From Antedon mediterranea (taxonomy: Eukaryota > Echinodermata > Crinoidea > Comatulida > Antedonidae), in assembly GCF_964355755.1 (NCBI RefSeq), contig NC_092672.1:21822501-21886500 (forward strand): DNA of 64,000 bases, read 5' to 3'. Positions 10,146 to 20,440 of this stretch are shown piece by piece (position 1 is the stretch's first letter; each line of letters starts with the position of its first letter). The translations under genes and the position numbers were made by a program. The notes under the pieces are model-generated. The model did no database searches, had not been told where the DNA came from, and saw only the letters and a program-made list of their open reading frames with translations.

Positions 10146-12623
10146 CTATTCGGATACAAGAACCACCAGATCTGAAATTGGTCTTGAATATTTTTTCATT
10201 CCATCTCCCTTCTGCGTTGTCAGTTAAACGTGCCTCACTAGGCCATCTGTACCAAGAAAAGCTTTCACCACTCTTGCAATCTGCCATTCGTTTCGATGTG
10301 CTTGCTTGTCTTTAAGCAACACAATATCCCCTTTCTTAATTGATTGCTTGGTGTCTTGCCATTTAGGTCGACGTTGCAAGTTTGAAATGTAGTCTTGCTT
10401 CCAACGTTTCCAGAAAGAATTCGCCAAACTCTGGACATGTCTCCACTGGGAAGTGTAAGATGTATTTGCGTCAAAATCTCCTAGGGGTGCACAATTTGTA
10501 TTTGGTTTTTGCGTAAGCAACATAGAAGGTGTTAGGATTGTTGGTGCATCAGGATCAGTTGAAACCGGTACCAATGGTCTGGAATTAATAATGTCCACGA
10601 CTTCTGCCATCAACGTTGTAAGAATTTCATGGGTCAGTCTTGCTTGTTGATGTTGATTCAACATGGAGTCGAGAATGCGGCGTGCAATTCCAATCATCCT
10701 CTCCCAGGCTCCTCCCCTGTGGGACGAATGAGGTGGGTTGAAGATCCATTTGCATCCTTTAGACTGAAGAAAGTTCTTAACATCATGCGTTCCTATCTGA
10801 AGGTTGAGTTCCCTTACCGCTCCAACAAAATTAGTTCCTCTATCGGATCGAATAATTCTTGCTGGTCCCCGAAGTGCAAAGAATCTGCGAAGGGCGTTGA
10901 TTAAGCTTGAAGCTGTCATTGTCTCTAGAACTTCAATGTGCACGGCACGAGTCGACATGCACGAGAAGATTACCGCCCATCGTTTGCTATTGGCACTTCC
11001 ACCCCTGGTACGTCTAGAAGTCACATTCCAGGGTCCAAAGACGTCTATGCCCACACTGGTAAACGGAGGTGATGGTGTGATGCGGTCTAGTGGTAAGTCT
11101 GCCATCTTCTGTGTCGCAGTTTTGCCTCTTAATTTCCTGCAGGTCACACACTTGTATATCATTGTTGAAACAAGCCGTTTTCCTCCAATAAACCAATATC
11201 CACCGGATCGTATTGCTCCTTCAGTTATGTGACGACCTTGATGGGCCACTCTGCGGTGATGATACCTAGCAATCAAGGTTGCCACATGGTTATCCGCTGG
11301 TAGAATTATTGGATGTTTTTGGTTGTAATCTATCTCTAGATTTTCAGAGCGCCCTCCGATTCTAAGTAGCCCGTCGTCTCCCAAAATAGGATCTAACTTT
11401 CGAAGAGTGCTGGTCTTTGGTAATGGACGTCTCCTTTTTAGACATGCAATTTCATCTAGGTACGTCTCTTCTTGGACCGCCTGCACCACAACGATTCTGG
11501 CTGCGCTAATCTCCTCTAGTGTTATCTGGGAAGTAAACATTCCCCATCCGTTGTTCTCTTTCAACTTGAACGAAGCTGCCACCTTCTTAAGTTTTGCTAT
11601 TACAAGTAACAGTCTTTGCCAATCAGAAAAACGTTTAAAACGTGAGTTGCCAAGTCGTGGCTCGACGGTATGTGTTGACATTGTGGTGACAGTAGGTCTC
11701 ACTTCGTCATCTTCATCCGGATCTATCAAGTCAAATGTGTTTTCAGGAACTGATGTCTGTGGCCCGCCAGTCTGGACGATGATTGGGCCATCGAACCAGT
11801 TGCTGCAAATGAGAGCATCTGGAGCAGTTGGTCTTGAGGCAAAGTCTGCAGGGTTGCTCTCAGTTGCTACATAGTGCCATTGACTTGGAGATGTTGATCT
11901 TGTGATCCGGTTGATTCTATTTGCTACATAAACATAGAAGCGGCGTTTGTTATTATTTATGTAACCAAGCACTACACGACTGTCCGTATAAAATTTCACC
12001 GTATCAAAGCGGATGTCCATTTCATCTTTTATGAGTTCGAACATTTCAGTCGCTAATACCGCAGCACACAATTCCAATCTAGGAACTGTGTGAGCTGGTT
12101 TGGGAGCTACCTTGCTTTTGGATAAAACGAACCCAGTGTGACGGCCTACTTCGCTGGTCACAGTAAGATAGGTGACAGCTCCGATAGCTTGAGTTGACGC
12201 ATCTGAGAAAATACTCAACTCTTTTCTCGTAGCCAGTTTTACTGAAGTTTGTACATAACACTTTGGTACCTTAAGATTTTCCAGGTGGAATAGTGACTGT
12301 TTCCAACTGTCCCACTCTTCTTTGTATTCTGGATTAAGAGGAGTGTCCCAATCGACAGTTCCGGAGCTTAACTTTCTCACAAGGATTTTCCCTTGTAGAG
12401 TGATTGGTGATACAAGACCTAATGGGTCAAATAGGCTGTTGACCACAGACAAAACTCCCCTTCTAGTGTATTCATCATTCTTTTGTGCTGATATCTTGAA
12501 GGTGAAGCTGTCTGTTTCCAAGTCCCATGATACCCCGAGACTTCGTTGGCATGGTGGAGTTTCGCTTTTCAGATTGATGTTTTGTAAGTCTTTGGCCTTG
12601 TCTGCTTCGTCCAAAGCAGCCAT
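10146..12623 (-). pseudogene. BEL/Pao pol, RNase H-integrase part, copy 2
   Basis: A 799-residue open frame runs from 12623 to an in-frame TAA at 10224-10226. The same frame continues 25 codons past it to a TAG at 10146-10148, and those codons contain RPISDLVVLVSE, the usual kind of BEL C-terminal ending, so the TAA looks like a late nonsense mutation. The integrase triad is visible: Asp in VGIDVFGPW, Asp in IRSDRGTNFVGA, and Glu in GGAWERMIGIARR. The RNase H-like and zinc-binding HHCC regions match copy 1. The C-terminal basic segment with GDIVLLKD and EWQIARV is DUF5641-like. The upstream frame is discontinuous with the RT frame. Confidence 0.9.
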
Positions 12624-13905
12624 TACTTGTCCACTGTTGGACGCTATTTTGTGAAGGTGTAAGTTGCTTTTGTATTAAGGCAATTGCTTCTTCTGCAGTA
12701 GGTAATGATGTTAGTCCGTCATCAACGTAAAAATTACGCAAAATATACTGACTTGCTTCCGAACCATATTTTTGTTCGTATTCTTTTGCTGTTCTGCCCA
12801 TACAATAGATAGACACTGATGGTGATGGGGTGTTACCAAACACGTGGACTTTCATTCGGTAATCAATTACTTCGTTATCCATGTTGTTGTCCTTGAACCA
12901 CATGAATCTAAGATAGTCACAATGATCTTCTCGAACATTGAAGCAGTAGAACATCTGTTCAACATCAGCTGTCACTGCAATTGGTTCTTTCCTGAATCTC
13001 AAGAGGACACCCAGCAAGGAGTTGTTGAGGTCAGGACCACTCAACAGAACTTTGTTGAGAGATATACCTTTCCACTCTGCACTTGAATCAAACACCACCC
13101 TTATTTTTTCTGGTTTCTGTGGGTGATAAACTCCAAACATGGGGAGGTACCATCGTTCTTTTCCTTCTTCCATAGGCGGTGCTACTTCTGCATGTTTGTT
13201 TTTTACCATGTTTCCAATAAATTCAATGAATTGTTTCTTCTGTTCCGGTTTTTTATTTAAGGTTTTGCACAAACTATTGAATCTTCGTTGAGCCAGATCA
13301 CGATTGTCTGGTAGAGGTTGTCTTAACGGCTTGAATGGTAGAGGAGCTACCCAACTACCCTTGTCATCCCTGAATGCATTATTGTCCATTATGTTCATGA
13401 ACTGACGATCCTCAACAGACATTGCAGGCTTATCATCGTTTTCTCCAACATTAAATACTGTTCGTCCTATTTCAGGCTCGTTGTCGTTTTGCTCGCTCAA
13501 GTGGATTGCATTAGGGCAGGTTGGAAACTGTGTTACGTTCGCCTTATATACATTGGTTTGCTCCAGCGGCAGCTGAACTTCGTCTAAACATGTTTCGCCG
13601 ACAATTACCCAACCTAGATCGAGTCGTTGAGCGTAAGGAGCATTGTCTGGGCCATTTATCTGCTCTCTGACTTTGTGCGCTTGTACTACATCTCTGCCAA
13701 TCAAGAGCAAGATTGGTATTTGGTGATCAACCTCTTCCATTTGATTTGCGATTTCGTTTAGATGAGGGTGATGAAGATCAATATCAGGGGATGGTATTTC
13801 TTCCCTGTTACCGGGAATCATTTCACATTCTCTTATGTACGGTATCTTTATCAATGTTTTGCCGTCCATAGATCGAATACACATCTTGTTGGTTGATCTT
13901 CCCAA
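12475..13905 (-). pseudogene. BEL/Pao protease-RT part, copy 2 (downstream of nonsense codon)
   Basis: The 476-residue open frame lies in the same frame as the Gag part upstream but is separated from it by the TGA at 13918-13920. It holds the rest of the protease region, RT with TADVEQMF and YVDD, and ends in the same out-of-frame 63-residue tail as copy 1. Copy 2 has Trp where copy 1 has Ser in the DSSAE(S/W)KG motif. Without the nonsense codon this would be continuous with 13918-15774, as in copy 1. Confidence 0.88.
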
Positions 13906-13917
13906 CGTTTGAACACT

Positions 13918-15774
13918 TCATGAGCAGGTACGTAAGGTAAAGGAAGTAGGTTTTGATGTGTTCCGGAAGTGGTCGAATAATTGTGGTTTTGCCAGTGTCC
14001 CATTACTCTGGTCGTCAATGACTGCATAAACCACAAGCGCTTCAGCTTCACGGTTTTCGGGGAAAATCAGTAACTTGCAAATTTTGGAACACGAACGTCC
14101 GCCAGGAATGTTTTTGCACACTTGAGTGCAAAGCGGTGAGAGTGAAGGTTTGACACCATCTTCTCTCTCCTCGCCGTCTTGTTGTGAGGTTGAAGCAAGA
14201 GCATCTTGCTGTGGAGGTGATTCTTGGACTGCAGTGTTGTTTGAAGTGGCGTCTGGATGCATGGCGGTGATATGCCTCTTGCTTTTACATACTACACACT
14301 CAATCGCTTCTTTGCAGTCACGGGCTTGATGTGTGTTTGATGCGCAGCATTTGTAACAAAGGTTACACTCCTTCAGCAGAGCTTTCCTCTCTTCTATTGG
14401 TTTCTGCTTGAAGGAACGGCACTTTGCCAAAGTGTGTCTAGCTTTGTGTATCGGACACCAATTATTCAGTCTCTCTGCAGTCTCTTTTTTGCCATGTGGC
14501 ATTGGGCCAACATTTGTTCTATTCACGGCAAGTGATCTTGGGGGTGGTTTGTTGTTGCGTGCAGGCTTCTCTGACACAGGTGATTGGAAACTGGGGTCAT
14601 TTCGCATATCCGCCTGATTGGTTACAAAATCCACAAAAACTTTGAATGGAGGGAAGGTAACCTTCTTTTCCGTCTTATACTGTGTTCCCTTTGACATCCA
14701 CCTTTCTTGAAGGTTATAAGGCAATTTTGTAACTATCGGATTTACACCATGTGCTGAGTCCAGTGACAGTAATCCGGAGTACAGTCCTTCTTCTTTTGCA
14801 CAGTTTACTTCAAGAAGAAGGTGTTTAAGCTCACGAAGCTTCAGGTGGTCCCTGAGTTGGAACTTTGGAAATTCTTCAAGTCGTTGAAGTAGGTCCCTTT
14901 CAATGACTTCTGGAGCACCATATGTTTTGTCCAGATTTTCCCATACCATGTGTAAACCTTTTTCGGGATTATTTACATTGATGGCTCTAAGAGGCATCAC
15001 AAGTTGTAACGACTGCTCCCCTAACCACTTTCTAATTAGATCGAGTTCTTGAGACGATGACAAGCGCAGGTCATTGGTGACTCTCTTGAACGATGCCTTC
15101 CAAGGTCTATAGTTGGCTGTCTTGTCATCGAATTTGAGAAGACCTGACGCTACAAGCTCTTTCCGCATAAGATGATTTGTCAATGCATCAACTGCTGGGA
15201 AACTGGAATGGTCGACAGGTTGAGATGTTGGTAACTGCATTGATTGCCGTTGTGGTTCTTCCTGAGGGATGGGTGTGAAATGTCTGGTCACATAGTTTTC
15301 CGTGCGTTGAGCTGAATTCTGAGGAGGCGGCAGGCCTAGCCGGTCAGATAAACTTGTGGTGTGGCTCGGAGGTCTAAATTCAATTTCATTATCTTCGTAG
15401 GCTGCCGCTTCTGTTGTTGCCACGGCGGCTTCTTTTTCAGCTTGAAGAAGATAGAAGTCTGCTTGTTGTTGAGCCTTTTGCCTTTCCAGTTCGGCTTCTT
15501 TACGCATAATTTCTGCTTCTCTTCGGGCAAACTGGAGTTTGGCTTTAGTAATTTCAGCTCTTGCACGTGCTCGTGCAGAGCTGGTTGTCGATGATTGAGT
15601 ACTGACATGATCATCTTCTGGAGACTGTCGTTGTGCAGGTAGCAATGGCTGCTGTTGGTGACTTGTCACGATAGATGCAAGCCTTGGTTCCGATGCTGAT
15701 ATTCGATTTATTCTGTCCAATCGACGATCTTCTTGACTACCTAAGTTGTAGTTTCTTCCGGATCTTGTAGACAT
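13918..15774 (-). CDS. BEL/Pao Gag and start of protease, copy 2 (premature stop)
   Basis: 618 residues, beginning MSTRSGRNYN and ending at RTCS followed by TGA. Copy 1 has a Gly codon at that position, so one base change explains the stop. It contains the coiled coil (~70-130), the DUF1759-type core (~200-400), the zinc knuckles (~440-505) and the first part of the DUF1758-type protease including AVIDDQS. If translated it would give Gag plus a truncated protease. Confidence 0.9.
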   Translation of the reverse strand: MSTRSGRNYNLGSQEDRRLDRINRISASEPRLASIVTSHQQQPLLPAQRQSPEDDHVSTQSSTTSSARARARAEITKAKLQFARREAEIMRKEAELERQKAQQQADFYLLQAEKEAAVATTEAAAYEDNEIEFRPPSHTTSLSDRLGLPPPQNSAQRTENYVTRHFTPIPQEEPQRQSMQLPTSQPVDHSSFPAVDALTNHLMRKELVASGLLKFDDKTANYRPWKASFKRVTNDLRLSSSQELDLIRKWLGEQSLQLVMPLRAINVNNPEKGLHMVWENLDKTYGAPEVIERDLLQRLEEFPKFQLRDHLKLRELKHLLLEVNCAKEEGLYSGLLSLDSAHGVNPIVTKLPYNLQERWMSKGTQYKTEKKVTFPPFKVFVDFVTNQADMRNDPSFQSPVSEKPARNNKPPPRSLAVNRTNVGPMPHGKKETAERLNNWCPIHKARHTLAKCRSFKQKPIEERKALLKECNLCYKCCASNTHQARDCKEAIECVVCKSKRHITAMHPDATSNNTAVQESPPQQDALASTSQQDGEEREDGVKPSLSPLCTQVCKNIPGGRSCSKICKLLIFPENREAEALVVYAVIDDQSNGTLAKPQLFDHFRNTSKPTSFTLRTCS

Positions 15775-15845
15775 GTTGAAGGTTGAGTAGTGTTTTTACT
15801 GTGCTGCCCTTGATAACGGTCGCGTCTTCTAGACAGCCAGATCCA

Positions 15846-16666
15846 AATAAGACACTAGATGTACATATAGTTAGAGTTTCGTTACTAACGTTTATTATGC
15901 GTCGTATCGTAGTATATTATATTGGTAAAACTGTGGAGGATTACAAAGAAAAACATTATCTAGACTACATTAAAAATAGCAATACAGCGTACAAACATTG
16001 TATTTAGCTGTTTAAGCAAAAAAGGTAACGTAAATGCTAATCATATATAACTGCTATACTAACCTAAATTAATTAATATCTTTAATTGCTATAACATTTC
16101 AACAAAGGTTTAGGCATCAATGGTAGAATTATGCCTTATATGCATTAAGACTAGGAATGAATTAACAATAAATCATCGTCCTAGATTGTAGACTGTAATT
16201 ATTAAAATAGATACTGTACATATATAGCCAGTACTATTTAAAGTAGTAACTTGATTAAATAGTATATATGGACCTATATATGGCCTAATTAAAAGTTAAA
16301 ATAACAATTATAAATTAACATGTACTTACACACTGTGATTCTCAAATAGAGACACGTCAAAGATATAAAAAGAAATGAAACTTGTAAACAAAAAGCATAT
16401 AAAAGCTTGTAGACTTCTCTCAGTGAATGCTACTGTATTACTAATACTTTATACTGTACAATGTACAAATTAAGTCAATGCATTGGAATGTCCAAATCTA
16501 ATTAAGTGCCTTAATGATAATACAGTGTGGTACTCCAGGTCAAAACTAGGAGTAACCATGGTAACAATTAAAGTTGCAATAAATTCAATAGTGTACCGAC
16601 TACATTTTATATTTAGGATAACTATACTAAATAAATTTGTAAGGAAATTTATTTGGAGACAAAATA
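15846..16666 (-). repeat. 5' LTR of BEL copy 2
   Basis: Matches the shared LTR at ~9292-10112 with few differences. The high edge is near 16666: AAATA at 16662-16666 is shared with the other LTR, then sequence diverges. The low edge is inferred from the primer-site region. It carries the same TATAAAG and AATAAA signals. Immediately beyond lies the foldback element at 16687. Confidence 0.75.
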
Positions 16667-16686
16667 ATTGCAGAGGAGGCGTTCCA

Positions 16687-17041
16687 TATAAAATTAGTTT
16701 TTATAGCTCCATGGTATAAATATACCGCATATTTATCTTGATCATTATCGATATCGTTATCTCTGATATTTTATCATATATTTCTTGCACCTTTCTGCTG
16801 CCTTATGAATATACCATCTATATTGTTCACCCATAACACAAGGTTTGTTAAACATACCCTACTTAGAACAATTACTAAAATGTCACAGTGGACTGAAAAT
16901 GTTAAGATATTTGCTCTATTTAAATGTGATAGAACCGAGGTTTCAGGGTAATAGCAGGAGATGTGGAGTTTGGTTATCGATAATGATCAAGATAAATATG
17001 CGGTATATTTATACCATGGAGCTATAAAAACTAATTTTATA
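16687..17041. mobile_element. Foldback element with perfect 67-bp arms
   Basis: Arms 16687-16753 and 16975-17041 are exact reverse complements over 67 bp, around a 221-bp centre. The centre matches 37150-37375 closely, but that copy does not have symmetric arms. No target duplication is obvious. The foldback arms may have arisen by inverted duplication or conversion after the segmental duplication. Confidence 0.88.
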
Positions 17042-17108
17042 GCTCCATGTTTATACAGTATATTTTTTATGAGTATTTAAAGAATTAAGTACCTTAAGAG
17101 AAGATGAT

Positions 17109-17303
17109 GTGGAAGCACTCTGGATTGAGATAAACTTACCACACACTAAACCTATCCTTCTTGGTACGATATACAGACCTCCAAGTGCCACATCTGAATA
17201 TTTATGTAAATTAGATACCATGTTTCAAAATGGTACTATGCTTTATAAGGATGTAGTGATACTTGGTGATTTCAATGTTGATATAGTTAAAAAATGTAAA
17301 TAA
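17109..17303 (+). pseudogene. LINE endonuclease fragment
   Basis: ALWIEINL, GTIYRPP and VVILGDFNVD are the central motifs of an apurinic-type endonuclease of CR1-like LINEs. The frame closes at KKCK, and the domain continues in another frame (VTNTSKTIIDLLF, then SDHSLIYLI at about 17360-17485). The N-terminal catalytic motifs are missing. Confidence 0.85.
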
Positions 17304-17540
17304 AATTAACAAAATCGCTAAACATAGTAATCTAATACAACTAATCAAAGATTTCACCAGAGTAACTAACACAAGTAAAACCATAATAGATTTGTTATTT
17401 GTTTCCAACCAAAATATTTCAATTGCTGGAGTTCATAGTCTTGGATTAAGTGACCATTCACTAATTTACCTAATCCGAAAAAAATAAAAAAGTTAAGGTT
17501 CCACCTAAAATTATTAAAACACGTTCATTAAAAAAATTTA

Positions 17541-18389
17541 ATGACAATTAATTTATTAATACCATTAAAAACAGAGATTGGAACCAAGTTATGCATCTAT
17601 GATGTAGATACTGCATGGTCAACATGGAAAAAGCTATTTGATGATGCATGTAATAAACATGCTCCTGTAAGAACAAAGAAAATAAAAGGTTCACTTCCTG
17701 GGTGGATCACAAGTGATTATATAACCTTAACAAAAGACAGAGACTACTACTATGCTAAAGCACACAAAACAAACAATGCTGGTGATTGGGAAAAAGCTAA
17801 ACAACTTAGAAATAAAATTAACAATTTAAGTAAAACTCTTAAAAAAAGCTACTGTACAGATTCTATAAAAGAAAATTATAATAATCCTAAAAAATTTTGG
17901 GATACTATCCATAAATTAATTCCTAAAAACAAATCTTGCATAAATAGTGTTACAAATAAGAATAATGAGCAAACTACAAGTGATAAAGACACTGCAAACC
18001 AATTTAATAAACACTTTTCTTCAATTGGTAAATCACTTTCTGAAAAACTTACTATATCTCCTACTAACCATAATAACATAAATAATGCTGTAAATCAGAA
18101 TACTTTTAAATTTAATATAATTACACCAGAATATGTTTTTAGTGAAATTAATAACATTTCTAACAATAAGGCCTCTGGTCTTGATGGTATAAATTGTAAA
18201 TTATTAAAGTTAGCTGCTCCTGTTGTATCTGAAACTCTCGCATATATATGTAATTGTTTTTTGTTCACGTCAACTTTTCCATCTGATTGGAAAATTGCAA
18301 AGGTGACCCCTATTTTTAAAGAAGGTGACAAATCTGATGTAAATAATTACCGCCCACATTTCTGTCTTACCAATTGTATAGATTATTGA
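17541..18389 (+). pseudogene. LINE linker and RT N-terminal part
   Basis: 282 residues linking endonuclease to RT, with AWSTWKKLFDDACNKHAPV, LTKDRDYYYAKA, NKASGLDGI and the RT entry motif WKIAKVTPIFKEG...NNYRP. The frame breaks at HFCLTNCIDY; RT continues in another frame with NPSQSGFRKKHSTNTTL at ~18437-18493. It is parallel to residues ~130-390 of ORF2 in the LINE at 48398. Confidence 0.88.
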
Positions 18390-18526
18390 ACGTGCTGTGC
18401 ATGATCAAGTATATAAGTTTTTAACAAATAATAATATTTTAAACCCATCACAATCTGGTTTTAGAAAGAAACATTCCACAAATACAACACTTAAGGAAAT
18501 TGGTATATGTAATGATGCCCTAAATT

Positions 18527-19246
18527 GGGTCGTGTTCGTACGGTGGTTAAAATAAGCGCTTATTTTCACCCATGCCTCGGGTTATAAATTGAGCGTTGTT
18601 CGTACTTGAAATATTTAACCGCTTAAATGCTTAATCGACGAATCACAAACCGGAAATTACGTTTTAAGGTCAGTTGTCTTTACAACCTACGACCCCATTT
18701 TCGCACGCTAGTTTCGTGTTGTATATTTTTTACTCGCGATCTTTCTTTACAATAACAATTACTTGCTACCTTTTACACTGCTTATCCTTGCGACAAACCT
18801 TATGCCTCTTAACGCCGATAATCCTGCCGAAATATGCCTTCTCCTGACGACCATTATTATTTTACTCATTGACGAAGAATTTGAGCCCAATGTTACACGA
18901 CGGAAACACCACCGACCAGCGGCTCCCCGACCAGCTAGGCCTACTAAGCGGTCTACACCAACAAGGACAGCACCAGCTGACGATCGCTCTCGAAGCGTGT
19001 ATGCAAGAGCTTCGTAGGAGAAATGACGGGCCTAGGCAGCGAACGTTTGTCAAAATTTGACACATTGCCTCTATCGGAGATTTATTATCCTCGAAGGCCG
19101 AGTATAATTGGATTATCGCTGAAATAACCTGCAAATTTGGTGAACATTTTACCTCGAATTTTTTGTAGCCTGAGGCAAAAGTTAATTGGGCCACGCGAAC
19201 GGAAATCGGGAATAAGCTGGTATTTTCAACCCCTACGAACAGGCCC
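18527..19246. mobile_element. Harbinger-like short-TIR element inside the LINE RT
   Basis: Ends are imperfect inverted repeats: GGGTCGTGTTCGTA at 18527-18540 against GGGCCTGTTCGTA read inward from 19246, followed on each side by similar GGTT(A/G)AAAATA. About 720 bp, richer in GC than the surroundings. A small open frame (18763-19017) has a hydrophobic start then a basic Arg-rich tail and is not recognisably a transposase. The LINE sequence flanking it lacks about 40-45 residues, including motif A (the first RT Asp), so no clean target duplication remains. Superfamily assignment rests on TIR style only. Confidence 0.6.
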
Positions 19247-19250
19247 TTTG

Positions 19251-19634
19251 TTTACTTCATATCTAAGTCATAGATCACAAGTTGTAAATGTAAATAGTTC
19301 AATTTCTGATTTAAGAGAAATTGACATTGGAATTCCACAGGGCTCTATTTTAGGTCCTTTGTTATTTATTATATATGTAAATTCTCTTCCTGATGCTGTT
19401 GATTGTAAATGTGTTATGTACGCTGATGATACCACTCTATTATGTAGCTCCTCAAATCCTATAACTCTGCAAAACAATCTAAACTCAAATTTTTGTAAAA
19501 TATCGAAATGGTTAGATAACAAAAGATTGACTTTGAATGTTAAAAAAATTAAACTAATGGCATTTGGTACTAGTCCATTATTAAATAACTTCCAAAATGT
19601 TTCACTTGATGATAATGGAAGGTGTTATATTTGA
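19251..19634 (+). pseudogene. LINE RT catalytic part
   Basis: FTSYLSHRSQ, GIPQGSILGPLLFI and CVMYADDTTLL are visible; the last contains the YADD catalytic pair. The frame closes at GRCYI, and homology then continues in another frame with DPKLTWKDQINSVSSKVSK. The upstream part of the open frame (from 19137) belongs to the inserted DNA element, not to the LINE. Confidence 0.88.
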
Positions 19635-19709
19635 TCCTAAATTGACATGGAAGGATCAAATAAATAGTGTATCATCAAAAGTTTCTAAACGAAAGGGGTA
19701 ATACGGTGT

Positions 19710-20222
19710 GTGAAATACTACTTGCCATCTCATACAACTATTATGCTGGCAAATTCTCTTGTAATGCCATTGTTTGACTATTGTAGTGCTGTATGGACTA
19801 ATTGTACAAAAGAAACTTTAAATACACTTCAAATATTATTCAATAGATTAGGTAGAGTTCTGCTATCTGCAGATATATATACACCGATAAACGATATTTT
19901 TAAAACACTTAATTGGGTTACACTAAATGAAAGATGGAGGGAACATCTACTACTTACAACTTTCAAATGCATTAATGGCCATTCACCATTATATTTATCC
20001 TCAATGTTTAAGTTTAATGACTCCCTCCACCCCAAATGCACCCGTAGCCAAAGTTGTAAAACATTAATTACACCAAATTGGAAAAATGCTCAAGGTAAAA
20101 GAACCTTCAAATACAGAGCAACAAAGGAATGGAATCTTTTACACACTGAAACTAGAACAAAAGTAACTGGGAAACATATTTATAAACTCAAAAATATAGC
20201 AACTCTTATGTCATCCAAGTGA
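19710..20222 (+). pseudogene. LINE RT C-terminal (thumb and tail)
   Basis: 170 residues with MLANSLVMPLFDYCSAVW, a typical CR1-like thumb motif, then LGRVLLSADIYTPI and EWNLLHTETR near the end. It finishes at a TGA just before a T19 tract (20229-20247). Confidence 0.85.
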
Positions 20223-20357
20223 TCATACATTTTTTTTTTTTTTTTTTTATATTTTATTTTTTATATCTTATTTGTTGTTAACTGTTCTGTATATATCTTT
20301 TAAATTAGGCCTACTGTGCATTTATGTTATAATTTGTATTTACTTTTAAACTTATAA

Positions 20358-20405
20358 CTGGACCATTTTGGAAAGCAGTACTGCGTTACTGAAAATGCAA
20401 TCCAG
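20358..20405 (+). repeat. 3' UTR stem-loop of the CR1-like LINE
   Basis: Outer arms CTGGA (20358) and TCCAG (20401), middle arms ATTTT/AAAAT, inner arms CAGT (20376) and ACTG (20388). The (AATA)n tail follows within about 10 bases. The LINE at 46850-51075 has the same plan with different outer arms, suggesting a conserved 3' recognition structure. Confidence 0.7.
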
Positions 20406-20440
20406 TCAAAAGAAAGAATAAATAAATAAATAAAAAAGTG

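Larger units (their letters stand above)
9292..16666 (-). mobile_element. BEL/Pao LTR retrotransposon, copy 2 (both LTRs, broken frames)
   Basis: About 7.4 kb with 5' LTR at ~15846-16666 and 3' LTR at ~9292-10112. The order gag, protease, RT, RNase H, integrase, C-terminal domain is complete in sequence. Lesions: a nonsense codon at 13918-13920, the RT frame break near 12630-12665 shared with copy 1, and an in-frame TAA at 10224-10226. No convincing target-site duplication can be read, because the low-coordinate outer flank is not intact. Nucleotide identity to copy 1 is very high by eye (about ten amino-acid differences over ~1100 residues). Confidence 0.92.
17060..20440 (+). mobile_element. 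CR1-like LINE, 5'-truncated and decayed
   Basis: It starts inside the endonuclease domain and ends with a 3' stem-loop and an (AATA)n tail at ~20413-20434. Relative to the duplicate locus at 37385, its 3' end joins ...AAGTGAACAGTAAGC directly after the tail, which shows it inserted after or on one side of the duplication. Several frameshifts and one DNA-element insertion (18527-19246) inactivate it. The left boundary is approximate. Confidence 0.85.

Noticed and set aside
18763-19017. N-terminus of a Harbinger transposase or Myb-like protein
   Set aside because: A hydrophobic segment followed by an Arg-rich tail is suggestive at best; no DDE motifs or trihelix pattern could be seen.
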